Positions 17,541 to 26,353 are shown, counted from the first letter of the stretch. The stretch is 52,548 nt of DNA from Pseudomonadota bacterium (GCA_018241125.1 JAFEEL010000017.1:1-52548), one strand, 5' to 3'. Numbers and translations are program-made. Notes: generated by a model from the sequence alone, not told the origin.

Positions 17541-18893
17541 ATGCCCTTCATCCCGCACACCGACGCCGACGTTTCGGCCATGCTCGCCGCCATCGGCGTT
17601 ACACGCATCGAGGATCTGTTCGACGAGATTCCCGCCGAGCTGAAGGTGCATGCGCTGCACGGCGTGCCGCCGGGCCTGTCGGAGCTGGAAGCCAACCGGC
17701 TGCTGAAGGATCGCGCACGGATGGACGCGATCGATCTCAACTTCGCTGGTGCCGGTGCCTACGAGCACCACATTCCCGCGGCGGTGTGGCAGATCGTCGG
17801 GCGCGGCGAGTTCTATTCCGCCTACACGCCGTACCAGGCCGAGGCCAGTCAGGGCACGCTGCAACTGATCTACGAATACCAGACGATGATGACCCGGCTG
17901 ACCGGGATGGACATCAGCAATGCCTCGCTGTACGACGGCGCCACCGCGCTGGCCGAGGCGGTGCTGATGGCCGAGCGTTCGCGCAAGCAGCACGTCGGGC
18001 GGGTGCTGGTGCCCACGTCGGTGCACCCGGCCTACCGCAAGACCCTGCGCACGATCGTGTCGGCGCAGGACATCGAGGTGGTGGAGATCGCCTGCCCGAG
18101 CGGTCGGCTGGAAGTGGCCGATCTGGAAAAGGTGGCTGGCGAGTTTTCCGCGCTGGTCATCCCGCAACCGAACTTCTTCGGCGTGCTGGAGGAAGTCGAT
18201 GCGCTCACCGACTGGGCGCATGCGCGCGGTGCGCTGGTGATCGGCGTGATCAATCCGCTCACGCTGGCGGTGCTCAAGGCGCCCGGCCAGTGGGGCAGCG
18301 GCCACGGCGCCGACATCGTCTGTGGCGAAGGCCAACCGCTGGGCGTGCCGCTGTCCTCGGGCGGGCCGTACTTTGGCATCCTGTGCTGCCGCAAGGGGCT
18401 GGTACGCAACATGCCCGGACGCATCGTCGGGCGCACTACCGATCTGGATGGCCGCATCGGCTACGCGTTGACGTTGCAGGCGCGCGAGCAGCACATCCGC
18501 CGCGCCAAGGCGACCTCCAACATCTGCACCAATCAAGGCTTGCTGGTCACCGCGGCCACCATCCACATGGCGATCCTCGGGCCCGAGGGCCTGCGCCGTA
18601 CCGCCGCTGCCTGCGTGGCGAACACCCGCGCGCTGGCGCAGCGCCTGCTGCGCATTCCCGGCGTGCGCCCGCTGTTCCCGCACTGCGAGCACTTCCACGA
18701 GCAGGCGTTCGTGTTGCCCAAGCCCGCGCAGGCGGTCGTCGAGACGCTTGCCGAACAGCGCATCCTCGCCGGCTACGCGCTCGGCGACGAGTACCCGGCG
18801 CTCGGCGACGCGCTGCTGGTGTGCGCCACCGAGACCAAGACCGACGCCGACCTCGAACGCTTTGCCAACACGCTGACGAACGCGTTGGCGTGA
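17541..18893 (+). CDS. gcvPA: Glycine dehydrogenase (decarboxylating) subunit 1
   Basis: 450-aa N-terminal-half subunit of the split P protein. Landmarks: [59 protein letters not shown] and the conserved [20 protein letters not shown] block. It pairs with GcvPB, which carries the PLP lysine, to decarboxylate glycine onto the H protein lipoyl arm. gcvPB is not downstream here; instead a 700-bp gap and a histone-like gene follow, so the partner must be elsewhere in the genome. Confidence 0.95.
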   Translation: MPFIPHTDADVSAMLAAIGVTRIEDLFDEIPAELKVHALHGVPPGLSELEANRLLKDRARMDAIDLNFAGAGAYEHHIPAAVWQIVGRGEFYSAYTPYQAEASQGTLQLIYEYQTMMTRLTGMDISNASLYDGATALAEAVLMAERSRKQHVGRVLVPTSVHPAYRKTLRTIVSAQDIEVVEIACPSGRLEVADLEKVAGEFSALVIPQPNFFGVLEEVDALTDWAHARGALVIGVINPLTLAVLKAPGQWGSGHGADIVCGEGQPLGVPLSSGGPYFGILCCRKGLVRNMPGRIVGRTTDLDGRIGYALTLQAREQHIRRAKATSNICTNQGLLVTAATIHMAILGPEGLRRTAAACVANTRALAQRLLRIPGVRPLFPHCEHFHEQAFVLPKPAQAVVETLAEQRILAGYALGDEYPALGDALLVCATETKTDADLERFANTLTNALA

Positions 18894-19230
18894 GCGCAAT
18901 TCGCTGAGGCGACCGACTCGCACGCTCGTGCGAGCAGAAATTTTTTGCGCAGTTTGCTTGGTGCGACGCGAAATGCGCGCGCATGACGGCGCGCTCGACG
19001 AAAAAATTTTCGCTGCGTGTTCGCTTCGTGAAGCATGTGACGCGTGTGCGCGCGAGCCGGTCATCGAGATCGTCGGCAAGTGCGATTTGCGCGTGCGAAC
19101 CGCGTCGTTGCTTGTTCGCATGCGCCGCGATCGAGTCCGGACGCAGACCGCGCGCGCGCGCTCGTCGTCGTTTCCTGCGAGCGCGCAACGCGATGCCGTG
19201 AACGAACCCAAAAAAAATTTCGCAAAGTTG
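18894..19230. other. Gene-free region with three A-tract/T-tract blocks
   Basis: No credible gene is seen here. Against a GC-rich background there are three similar AT blocks: GAAATTTTTTGCGC (about 18940), CGAAAAAATTTTCGC (about 18999) and CCAAAAAAAATTTCGC (about 19208). Such phased A-tracts bend DNA and are typical sites for nucleoid proteins. CpG-alternating stretches such as GCGCGCGCGC (about 19150) lie between them. The region precedes the promoter of a histone-like gene. Confidence 0.5.
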
Positions 19231-19259
19231 TTGACACGTACGCAAAGCGTGATTAGGTT
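19231..19259 (+). promoter_or_regulatory. Sigma-70 promoter for the histone-like gene
   Basis: Perfect -35 TTGACA (19231-19236), 17-bp spacer, and -10 TAGGTT (19254-19259). This would give a leader of about 330 nt before the histone ATG at 19596. The leader contains a repeated GAACTGCCA (19273 and 19302) and GC-rich hairpins (about 19336-19375), and no convincing ORF. Confidence 0.55.
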
Positions 19260-19595
19260 TCGCGCAGCAGACACGAACTGCCAAAGAGAGTGACAAAGAA
19301 CGAACTGCCAGTGGCAAGAAAAAAAACGGGAACCGCCGACAGCATCATCCCGGCGGACCTGGGGCAGTCCTCCCCCAAAGAAAAGTCGCCTCTTTACCCC
19401 GAGTGCCGTCATCGCGCGCCCGCATCGCCATCGTTGCGGGCGCTTTCGCAAGAGTCGAACGCGCGCGTCGTCGTGTCGCGCGCAACCCATCCGTCCGTTT
19501 TCGCGTTGGCGAAGCGGCGGTCTGGCGCGGAGCCGTTGGCCGCGTCGTTGTGTTGAAACTGGGCAATACCCACAGTCCTAGACGAGGAGTTGAAC

Positions 19596-19850
19596 ATGGC
19601 TACCAAGAAAGCTGCTGCGAAGAAGAAACCCGCTGCCAAGAAGGCCGCCAAGAAAGTCGTGAAGAAGGCCGCCAAGAAAGTCGTGAAGAAGGCTGCGAAG
19701 AAGGTCGCGAAGAAGGCTGCGAAGAAGGTCGCGAAGAAGCCCGCCAAGAAGGCTGCCAAGAAGGTCGCGAAGAAGCCCGCCAAGAAAGCGGCGAAGAAGA
19801 AGGCCGCTGCGGCTCCGGCGATGCCGGCGTCTCCTGCGCCCGCGATGTAA
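19596..19850 (+). CDS. Histone H1-like lysine/alanine-rich DNA-binding protein
   Basis: 84-aa protein, MATKKAAAKKKPAAKKAAKK and onward, built almost wholly from KKAAKKV / KKPAKKA repeats, ending in a neutral Ala/Pro/Met tail (APAMPASPAPAM). It resembles the C-terminal tail of eukaryotic H1 and bacterial Hc1/AlgP-type proteins, which compact DNA by charge. The DNA itself is a tandem repeat (near-identical 24-27 bp blocks reading AAG-AAG-GCC), so repeat number may vary between strains. A GAGGAG seven bases upstream sets the ATG at 19596, two codons inside the open frame. Confidence 0.92.
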   Translation: MATKKAAAKKKPAAKKAAKKVVKKAAKKVVKKAAKKVAKKAAKKVAKKPAKKAAKKVAKKPAKKAAKKKAAAAPAMPASPAPAM

Positions 19851-19894
19851 GACAGCCCCGACTGTCGTAATCGGCAACACACGCAACACATCCG

Positions 19895-19936
19895 CTCTCT
19901 CCCTGTGCCGCCCAGGCAGGGAGAGAGTCTTTATTT
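19895..19936 (+). terminator. Rho-independent terminator of the histone-like gene
   Basis: Perfect 11-bp stem CTCTCTCCCTG (19895-19905) / CAGGGAGAGAG (19917-19927) with an 11-nt loop, followed by TCTTTATTT. Confidence 0.88.
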
Positions 19937-20050
19937 CTGGTCGCCGGCATCGATCTGATTTCGTGCCGCGCTTGGCCGTCTGGCGCTCCCTGCGGTGTCG
20001 ATCCGCGCCTAGCTGCGATTCGCGGCGTTCCCGCGATCGGGCCAGCGCTG

Positions 20051-20233
20051 CTAGCAGGCTGTTGAAAAACAGCCTGCTGATGCGCTCCATGGACGGATCG
20101 CACGCCAATCAAACACGCAAGTGTTTGATTTGGCGGAGCCGAGTACGGGCATGTACCGGACTCGGCGCGTTGAAAAAGGGCAGAGCCTGCCCCCGCGCAG
20201 GCGGGGGAAAGCCCTTTTTCAACAACCTGCTAG
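20051..20233. mobile_element. 183-bp MITE-like element with 19-bp terminal inverted repeats
   Basis: The left end CTAGCAGGCTGTTGAAAAA and the right end (reverse complement CTAGCAGGTTGTTGAAAAA) match at 18 of 19 positions, and each is flanked by TA within CTAG. Inside are four nested perfect or near-perfect hairpins: AGCAGGCTGTT/AACAGCCTGCT at the left tip, TCAAACAC/GTGTTTGA in the middle, a GCCGAGT/ACTCGGC stem, and GAAAAAGGGC/GCCCTTTTTC around a GCCTGCCCCCGC palindrome. There is no ORF. It ends 21 bp before the PAS-GGDEF-EAL gene and may carry that gene's promoter or insulate it from the histone gene. A related end occurs at 51038. Confidence 0.8.
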
Positions 20234-20254
20234 GATGGCTGCGGAGGTCATTCG

Positions 20255-21940
20255 ATGCCATCAGCGCCTGACGCCGTAAACAACTGGGCAAAGATCGCGC
20301 TGGGGGTGATCGGCGAGGGCGTGGTCAGCCTCGATGCGACCGGAATCGTCGACTACATGAATCCTGCGGCCGGGCGCTTGCTCGGCTGGCCGCACACCAC
20401 CGCCGTGGGCTTGCACGTTTCCCGCATCCTGCCCTCGATCGGCGCCCGCGAGCCTCCGGCGGATGCCGATGCGGCGGCGCTGTCGGCGTGGCTGCACCGT
20501 TCGACCGATTCGAGCACGACGCTGCGCGTGCGCGACGGATCGCTGCGCGAGGTGCAACTGTCGGTGGCGGTGCCGATGGATGCCCAGGGCGCACCCAAGG
20601 GCCTGGTGCTGGCTCTGCGCGATTTGTCGCAGGCCACGCAGCTCATGCGCGAGTTGATGCATCGTGCCAGCCACGATCCGCTGACGGGAGCTTTCAGTCG
20701 CGAGGAGTTCCAGCGGCGGTTCAAGCGCCTGCTGGGCGACGTGCAGGCTGGTGGTGGGCCGCACGCGCTGTGCGTGATCGACCTGGACCAGTTCAAGCTG
20801 GTCAACGAAACCTGCGGGCACGCCGCCGGCGATGCCCTGCTCAAGGAAGCCGCGACGCTGCTGCGCACGCTGATCGGTGAAGACGACGTGCTGGCACGCC
20901 TGGGCGATGACGCCTTCGGACTGCTGTTGCCGCAGGTCGGCGCGCACCGCGCCATGCAGGTTGCCCAGCAGATCGTGGCCAGCATCGAGCAGATGCGCTT
21001 TGGCTGGGGCGAGCGGCATCTGGCGGTCAGCGGCTCGGTCGGCGTGGCGCCGATCCTGGCAACGGCGCAATCCATCGACGAGGCGCAGATCGCCGCCGAA
21101 GCCGCCTGCCAAGTCGCCAAGGACGGTGGGCGCAATCGCGTGCACCTGTACGCGCCAGCCGATGCCGATGTTGCGCACCGGCATGGGCAGATGCGTTGGG
21201 TGCCGCGGCTGGAGGCGGCGCTGGAACTGGGCGATTTTCAACTGATGTTCCAGGACATCGTGAGCACCCCGAGCGGCGTGGTCGATGGGCGCCGGCTGGA
21301 GGTGCTGATGTGCTTGCCTGACGCCAGCGGCAGGCTGATTTCCCCGGGCGAGTTCCTGCCCGCAGCGCGACGCTACGGCTTGATGGGTCGCATCGACCGC
21401 TGGGTGGTCGCACAGGTCTGCGAATGGTTGCACTGGCGCGCCGGTAGCGGGCGCGCGCTGCCGGAACTGGCGACGGTCAACCTGTCGGGCTCCTCGCTGG
21501 GCGATGCGCAGTTCCGGAATTACGCCGAGGAACTGGTTCGCGACCTGCCGGTGGGCGCGTCGTTGTGTTTCGAGATCACAGCCGCCGAGGCAGTGGCCAA
21601 CTTGTCGGAGGCCAGCGAGTTCATCGCCAGCATGCAGCGCTGCGGGTGTCGTTTCGCCCTCGATGACTTCGGCTGCGGCCTGTCCTCGTTCGCCTACCTC
21701 AAGCGTCTGCCGGTGAATTACGTGAAGATCGACGGTGAGTTCGTCAAGGATGCCGCCAGCGACCCGGTCAACCTGGCGATGGTCGAGGCGATCCATCGCA
21801 TCAGCAAGGTCATGGGTCTGGCGACGATCGCCGAGCAGGTCGAGAGTGCCGACGTCCACGCGCGCATGGGTGCGGTCGGCGTGGACTATTGCCAGGGCTA
21901 CTTGTTCGGCGGGTTGCGGCCGTTGTTGAGTTTGCCTTGA
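20255..21940 (+). CDS. PAS-GGDEF-EAL cyclic di-GMP protein with degenerate GGDEF
   Basis: 561-aa cytoplasmic protein: PAS about 12-125, GGDEF about 135-300, EAL about 312-558. The GGDEF signature is GDDAF (217-221), so diguanylate cyclase activity is unlikely, though GTP binding may regulate the next domain. The EAL domain has EVL at 349-351 but keeps the catalytic residues: Asn409, Glu440, Asp470-Asp471 (LDDFGCG), Lys491 (VKIDG), Glu527 and Gln547, so cyclic di-GMP hydrolysis is plausible. PAS + degenerate GGDEF + EVL resembles the pilus regulator FimX, but FimX lacks these catalytic residues and is longer. A GGAGGT six bases upstream fixes the ATG. Confidence 0.88.
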   Translation: MPSAPDAVNNWAKIALGVIGEGVVSLDATGIVDYMNPAAGRLLGWPHTTAVGLHVSRILPSIGAREPPADADAAALSAWLHRSTDSSTTLRVRDGSLREVQLSVAVPMDAQGAPKGLVLALRDLSQATQLMRELMHRASHDPLTGAFSREEFQRRFKRLLGDVQAGGGPHALCVIDLDQFKLVNETCGHAAGDALLKEAATLLRTLIGEDDVLARLGDDAFGLLLPQVGAHRAMQVAQQIVASIEQMRFGWGERHLAVSGSVGVAPILATAQSIDEAQIAAEAACQVAKDGGRNRVHLYAPADADVAHRHGQMRWVPRLEAALELGDFQLMFQDIVSTPSGVVDGRRLEVLMCLPDASGRLISPGEFLPAARRYGLMGRIDRWVVAQVCEWLHWRAGSGRALPELATVNLSGSSLGDAQFRNYAEELVRDLPVGASLCFEITAAEAVANLSEASEFIASMQRCGCRFALDDFGCGLSSFAYLKRLPVNYVKIDGEFVKDAASDPVNLAMVEAIHRISKVMGLATIAEQVESADVHARMGAVGVDYCQGYLFGGLRPLLSLP

Positions 21941-21943
21941 GAG

Positions 21944-22109
21944 CAGGGAGCACTGAGCAGGGAGCAGGGAGCGGGGAGCGGGAGCGGGGAGCGGGAAGCG
22001 GGAAGCGGGGAGCGGGAAGCGGGAAGCGGGGAGCAGGGAGCAGGGAGCAGGGAGCAGGGAGCAGGGAGCGGGAAGCGGGAAGCGGGAAGCAGGGAGCGGG
22101 GAGCAGAGA
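21944..22109. repeat. Heptanucleotide tandem array, GGAGCRG/GGAAGCG type
   Basis: About 23 imperfect copies of a 7-bp G-rich unit (GGAGCAG, GGAGCGG, GAAGCGG), starting right after the PAS-GGDEF-EAL stop codon. It is the longest of the window's heptanucleotide arrays and is purine-rich on one strand. Confidence 0.93.
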
Positions 22110-22151
22110 GACGGGATTCTCGTGGTGGGCGACGGTGATCGGCTACTTCCC

Positions 22152-22312
22152 CTTCCCCCGCTTGCGGGGGAAGGCTGGGATGGGGGCGGGCTTGCGCTCT
22201 ACGACATCCCGCACCCCGACAGCAGCGTGGCGCGTCCAGTGTCGTCGCACGGTGGGCGGGCTTGCGTTCTACGACATCCCCCGCCCCGATCCTCCCCGCA
22301 GGCGGGGCAGGG
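22152..22312. repeat. Second tail-to-tail pair of GC palindromes, with a 68-bp-spaced direct repeat
   Basis: Unit one (22152-22187) is nearly identical to the one at 13705 (CTTCCCCCGC hairpin plus a G-run tail). An inverted partner lies at 22275-22312 (CCTCCCCGC hairpin). Between them a segment GGGCTTGCG(C/T)TCTACGACATCCC appears twice about 69 bases apart (around 22188 and 22257). The remainder, to 22370, is C/T-rich and holds no gene. Confidence 0.75.
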
Positions 22313-22370
22313 AGTTGCATTACTGGCTCACGCCCCTCTCTCCTCTCCCGTCTCCCACTTCCCGTTCCTC

Positions 22371-23684
22371 TCACCGCCGCCGCTTCTTCTTCGTCGCCTT
22401 GTGTTTTTTCGGTGCCGCTGCCGGCGCGGCGCGGCCGACCGCGTCGATGTCCACCCAGTCTTGCTGCGGCAGGCCCAACGCGCGATCCATGATCATCGGC
22501 ATCAGCCCGCTGGGCACCGGGCTTTCGCAGTTCCACAGCACCACCGCGCCGATGTCTTTTTCCGGCAGGAAGCCGATCATCGTGCGAAATCCCTGCACCG
22601 CGCCGCCGTGGAAGATCAGTGTGTGCCCGGCGTAGTCGTACACGCGCCAGCCGGTGGCGTACTTCGCATCGCGCAGGCGCTCACGCCGCCACGGCGAACC
22701 GTGCAACTGGTCGGGGGTTTCCACCAGCGGGTTGTGGATGTCGGCCAGCAGCGCCGGCGAGAGCACGTCCGGGCGGTGCCCCATCTGTGCCAGCAACCAC
22801 TGCGTCATGTCGTGGATCGAGGTGTTCACGCCGGCTGCGGGCGGAATCCGGTAATACGCTTCGCGCGGACGGATCGGCACCCAGCCGCCGGCGCCGCGCA
22901 CGTGCGGGCGCGCCCAGCTCGGGCTGGATTCGAGGCCGTCGCGGCCGTAACTGGAGTCGTACATGCCCAGCGGGTGGAAGATGCGCTTTTCGACTTGATG
23001 GGTGTAGAAGTCGCCGGTGGTGGCGAACACCAGATCGCCGATCAGGCTGAAGGAGATGTTCTGGTAGGCGTAGCACTCGCCCGGAGCGCAGGCCATCGGC
23101 GCCTCGGCGAGCTTGTCCACCAGCTTTTCGAACGGCACGTCGGCCTCGAGGTCGCGGTCGTAGGTGTTGCGGGTCAGGCCGGCGCGCTGGCTGAGGATGT
23201 CGCGCACGGTCAACTCGCGCGTATAGGCGTCGTTGGGCAACGAGAACGCCGGCAGGTGGTCGACCACGCGCATGTCCCACGACAGCGAGCCGTCTTGCAC
23301 CAGCAGCGCCGCCATCGTGGCGGCAAACGCCTTGGACAGCGAGGCCAGGCGGAACACGGTATCCGTGGTGACCGGCTCATGGCCGTAGGCTTCGGTGGTG
23401 CCGTAGCCTTTCATCAACAGGATCTTGCCGTTCTGCACGATCGCCATCGCCATGCCCGGCACGTGCGCACGATCGACGATCTGCTGCGCGAGCACGTCCA
23501 TCGCGCGGGCATCGGGCATGAAGCTCGACTCCCCCGGGTTGGCGGACGCCGTCGGGGCGATTGCCGCTGCGGCAGGCGGCGACTGCGGCTGCACGGGAAC
23601 CTGTGCGACGGCGATGGATGTCAAGCAGACGAGCGCGCACAGGCCGGCGCGCAACAAGTAGCGGGGCGGTTGGGTGACGGGCAT
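22371..23684 (-). CDS. Exported serine hydrolase, beta-lactamase class C fold
   Basis: 437-aa protein with a signal peptide (about 1-28, RYLLRAGLCALVCLTSIAVAQ region), a Pro/Ala-rich linker, then the serine beta-lactamase-like domain: nucleophile motif RLASLSKAFAA (S-L-S-K), YQN (YxN) and FHGGAVQG (HxG). Family members include DD-peptidases, esterases and EstB-like enzymes; the substrate is not predictable. The C-terminus ends in a strongly basic tail, KKHKATKKKRRR, unusual for a periplasmic protein. The start is MPVTQPPRY at 23684; the 64 codons upstream overlap the divergent lemA promoter. Confidence 0.88.
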   Translation of the reverse strand: MPVTQPPRYLLRAGLCALVCLTSIAVAQVPVQPQSPPAAAAIAPTASANPGESSFMPDARAMDVLAQQIVDRAHVPGMAMAIVQNGKILLMKGYGTTEAYGHEPVTTDTVFRLASLSKAFAATMAALLVQDGSLSWDMRVVDHLPAFSLPNDAYTRELTVRDILSQRAGLTRNTYDRDLEADVPFEKLVDKLAEAPMACAPGECYAYQNISFSLIGDLVFATTGDFYTHQVEKRIFHPLGMYDSSYGRDGLESSPSWARPHVRGAGGWVPIRPREAYYRIPPAAGVNTSIHDMTQWLLAQMGHRPDVLSPALLADIHNPLVETPDQLHGSPWRRERLRDAKYATGWRVYDYAGHTLIFHGGAVQGFRTMIGFLPEKDIGAVVLWNCESPVPSGLMPMIMDRALGLPQQDWVDIDAVGRAAPAAAPKKHKATKKKRRR

Positions 23685-23799
23685 GGGTGTTATGCTGCGG
23701 GGCAGGGTGCATTCTAGCCCGGCGAATCTTGAAATCCCGTTACGACGTCGCAACTTCGCGTCGATCGGTAGGCGTCGGGTGGCTACGGAGGAAACGCAC

Positions 23800-24399
23800 A
23801 TGGTCACGGTCTTGATCTTGCTGTTGATTTGCCTGCTGGTGGTCGCCGGTGCCGTGGTGATGTGGGGCATCGCCACCTACAACGGCTTCGTCACCGGGCG
23901 CAACGGCTACAAGAATGCCTTCGCGCAGATCGACGTGCAGTTGCAACGCCGCTACGACCTGATCCCGAATCTGGTCGAGACGGCCAAGGGCTACCTCAAG
24001 CACGAGCGTGAGACCCTGGATGCGGTGACCTCGGCGCGCGGCGCGGCGGTGTCGGGCTTGGCGGCAGCCAAGGCCAACCCCGGCGATCCGCAGGCGATGG
24101 CGGCGCTGGGCGCGGCCGAAGGCCAGCTCGGTGGTGCGCTCGGCCGACTGATGATGGTGGCCGAGGCCTACCCGGATCTGAAAGCCAACCAGACGATGAT
24201 GCAGCTCTCCGAGGAGCTGACTTCGACCGAGAACAAGATCGCCTTCGCCCGTCAGGCCTACAACGATTCGGTGATGAGCTACAACAACAAGCGCGAAGTG
24301 TTCCCGGCCAGCCTGCTCGCCGGTGGTTTCGCGGCGGCATCGTTGCTGGAAATAACCCAGCCCGAGCAGCGTGAAGCGGTGAAGGTGTCGTTCAGCTGA
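23800..24399 (+). CDS. LemA family protein
   Basis: 199-aa protein with one N-terminal membrane helix (about 2-24) followed by the LemA helical domain: KNAFAQIDVQLQRRYDLIPN (the family hallmark), LVETAKGYLKHERE and AEAYPDLKANQTMMQL. The start is MVTVLILL at 23800 behind GGAGG. The M48 protease gene follows 46 bases later. LemA and HtpX-like proteases are repeatedly found as neighbours, suggesting a shared membrane function. Confidence 0.92.
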   Translation: MVTVLILLLICLLVVAGAVVMWGIATYNGFVTGRNGYKNAFAQIDVQLQRRYDLIPNLVETAKGYLKHERETLDAVTSARGAAVSGLAAAKANPGDPQAMAALGAAEGQLGGALGRLMMVAEAYPDLKANQTMMQLSEELTSTENKIAFARQAYNDSVMSYNNKREVFPASLLAGGFAAASLLEITQPEQREAVKVSFS

Positions 24400-24445
24400 C
24401 GCGTCGGCCCGTGGTCGCGACGTCCGTGAGCTCAGGGGTGGGCGC

Positions 24446-26353
24446 ATGGCGATGAATTTTTTCGAATGCCAGGAAGCGGCGCGGCGCACCTCGCGGCGGT
24501 TGATCGGCTTGTTCGTGCTGGCGGTCGCCGGGGTGGTGATCGCCGTGGACATCGGCATTTTCATGCTGGCCGCCGCCGACGGCTCGTCGCCCGGGTCGAT
24601 CGCCGGGCTGATTTTCTTGTCCACCGTGGTCACCTTGGCGGTGATCGGCGTGTCTTCGCTGATCCGCACGGCGGGCTTGCGCAGCGGTGGCGGCAAGGTC
24701 GCGGTCGAACTGGGCGGCACGCGGGTGCCCGAGGACACCAGCGATCTGCATTACCGGCGCCTGCGCAACGTGGTCGAGGAGATGTCGCTCGCCTCCGGCG
24801 TGCCGGTGCCCGAGATTTACGTTCTCGAAGAAGAAGCCGGCATCAACGCCTTCGCCGCCGGCTGGACGCCCGCCACGGCCGCCGTCACCGTGACCCGTGG
24901 CGCGCTCGATCGCCTGAACCGCGACGAGTTGCAAGGCGTGATCGCGCACGAATACAGCCACATTCTCAACGGCGACATGCGCCTGAACGTCCGCCTGATC
25001 GGCGTGCTGTTCGGCATTCTGGTGTTGGGCATCATTGGCCGCAAACTGCTGACCAACATGCGCGGCAGCCGCGGCAAGGATGCCGTGCCGATCTGGCTGA
25101 TCGCGCTGGTGCTGTTGATCGTGGGCTACGTCGGGTTGTTCTTCGGCCGGCTCATCAAGGCCGGTTTGAGCCGCCAGCGCGAGTATCTGGCCGATGCATC
25201 GGCGGTGCAGTTCACCCGGCAAACGCGCGGTATCGCCGGCGCATTGAAGAAGATCGGCGGGTTGGCCGACGGCTCCAAGCTCGCCGCCGCCGATGCCGAG
25301 GAAGCCTCGCACATGTTCTTTGGCGACGGCGTGGGCTACAGCGAGCTGTTCGCCACCCACCCGCCGTTGCTCAAGCGCATTCAGGCGCTGGAACCGGGCT
25401 TCAATGGCGCGGCGATGGAACGGCTCAGTGCCGGCTGGATGGCCACTCCACCCGATGGCATGCAAGAGGACGCCGCGCTGGGCCTGACTGGATCGGTGCC
25501 CGCGCCGATGCCGGCGGCGCATGTGACGATGGCGGTGGCCGCCGCGGCCGTGGTGGCGCAGGCGGGCACGGCCGCCGATCGTCATTTCGATCAGGCCGCC
25601 GCCATCCACGCGGCGATTCCCGAAGCGTTGCAGGAGGCAGCCCGCTCGCTGGATGCGGCCATCCCTTTGATGTTCGCGCTGCTGCTCGATGGCGATGCGG
25701 GTGTGCGCGCGCAGCAGGAAGGCATCATTTGCCGCGAGCATGGCGACGCCACGCTCGCGACAGCCAGCGCATTGCGCACCCACATCGACGATCTGCACCC
25801 GGCCCTGCGCCTACCGCTGGCTTGTCTGGCGTTCCCGGTGCTGCGCCGGCGTCCGCGGCCGCAGCTGGAGGCGTTCATCGCCAACGTCGATGCGCTGGCC
25901 GACGCCGACGGCCAGATCAGTCTGTTCGAGTATTGTCTGGGTTGCTTGCTGCACCGGCAGTTGTCCGAGTCGCTCGATCCGTCGGCGCATTTCGTTGCAG
26001 GGATGAAGAAGCTTCCCGATGCCGCGAACGCAGTGGCGATGTTGCTGGCGGTGGTCGCGCAGTACGGTGCCGACAGCCCCGACGATGCCCGCCGGGCTTA
26101 TCTGGCCGGCATGCAGGAAGTGTTGCCGAACGCGAACATCCCGTTCGTCGCGCAAGACGCCGGCGCGGCCGCACTGGATCCGGGCTGGGACACGCTCGAT
26201 GCGCTGGATCCGATGGCCAAGGCGGCGCTGCTCGAAGGCCTGGTCGCCACGATCGCCGCCGACGGCAAGATCACCGTCGAAGAATCCGAGCTGCTGCGCA
26301 CCGTGTGCGGTGTGCTGCACTGCCCGCTGCCGCCGTTGCTGGGCGGAAGTTGA
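24446..26353 (+). CDS. Membrane M48 metalloprotease with a TerB-like C-terminal extension
   Basis: 635-aa HtpX-like zinc protease. The zinc site is HEYSH (168-172) with the third ligand Glu247 in REYLADASA. Membrane helices lie at about 18-40, 52-72, 184-198 and 216-236, so the active site faces the cytoplasm as in HtpX. Unlike HtpX (about 290 aa), it carries about 330 extra residues, with an Ala-rich linker (about 350-390) and two acidic helical blocks (DADGQISLFEYCLGC; IAADGKITVEESELLRTVC) that look like a TerB/calcium-loop fold. With LemA upstream it forms a membrane quality-control pair. Confidence 0.88.
   Translation: MAMNFFECQEAARRTSRRLIGLFVLAVAGVVIAVDIGIFMLAAADGSSPGSIAGLIFLSTVVTLAVIGVSSLIRTAGLRSGGGKVAVELGGTRVPEDTSDLHYRRLRNVVEEMSLASGVPVPEIYVLEEEAGINAFAAGWTPATAAVTVTRGALDRLNRDELQGVIAHEYSHILNGDMRLNVRLIGVLFGILVLGIIGRKLLTNMRGSRGKDAVPIWLIALVLLIVGYVGLFFGRLIKAGLSRQREYLADASAVQFTRQTRGIAGALKKIGGLADGSKLAAADAEEASHMFFGDGVGYSELFATHPPLLKRIQALEPGFNGAAMERLSAGWMATPPDGMQEDAALGLTGSVPAPMPAAHVTMAVAAAAVVAQAGTAADRHFDQAAAIHAAIPEALQEAARSLDAAIPLMFALLLDGDAGVRAQQEGIICREHGDATLATASALRTHIDDLHPALRLPLACLAFPVLRRRPRPQLEAFIANVDALADADGQISLFEYCLGCLLHRQLSESLDPSAHFVAGMKKLPDAANAVAMLLAVVAQYGADSPDDARRAYLAGMQEVLPNANIPFVAQDAGAAALDPGWDTLDALDPMAKAALLEGLVATIAADGKITVEESELLRTVCGVLHCPLPPLLGGS

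Noticed and set aside
17520-19490. 656-codon minus-strand frame across gcvPA and the region before the histone gene
   Set aside because: The part over gcvPA is antisense shadow, and the part over 18894-19490 has no recognisable protein character despite being open.
20261-21859. 532-codon minus-strand frame opposite the PAS-GGDEF-EAL gene
   Set aside because: Shadow; the plus strand has all domain motifs.
21944-22109. CRISPR array or coding repeat
   Set aside because: The unit is only 7 bp with no spacers, and frames through it are low-complexity without start signals.
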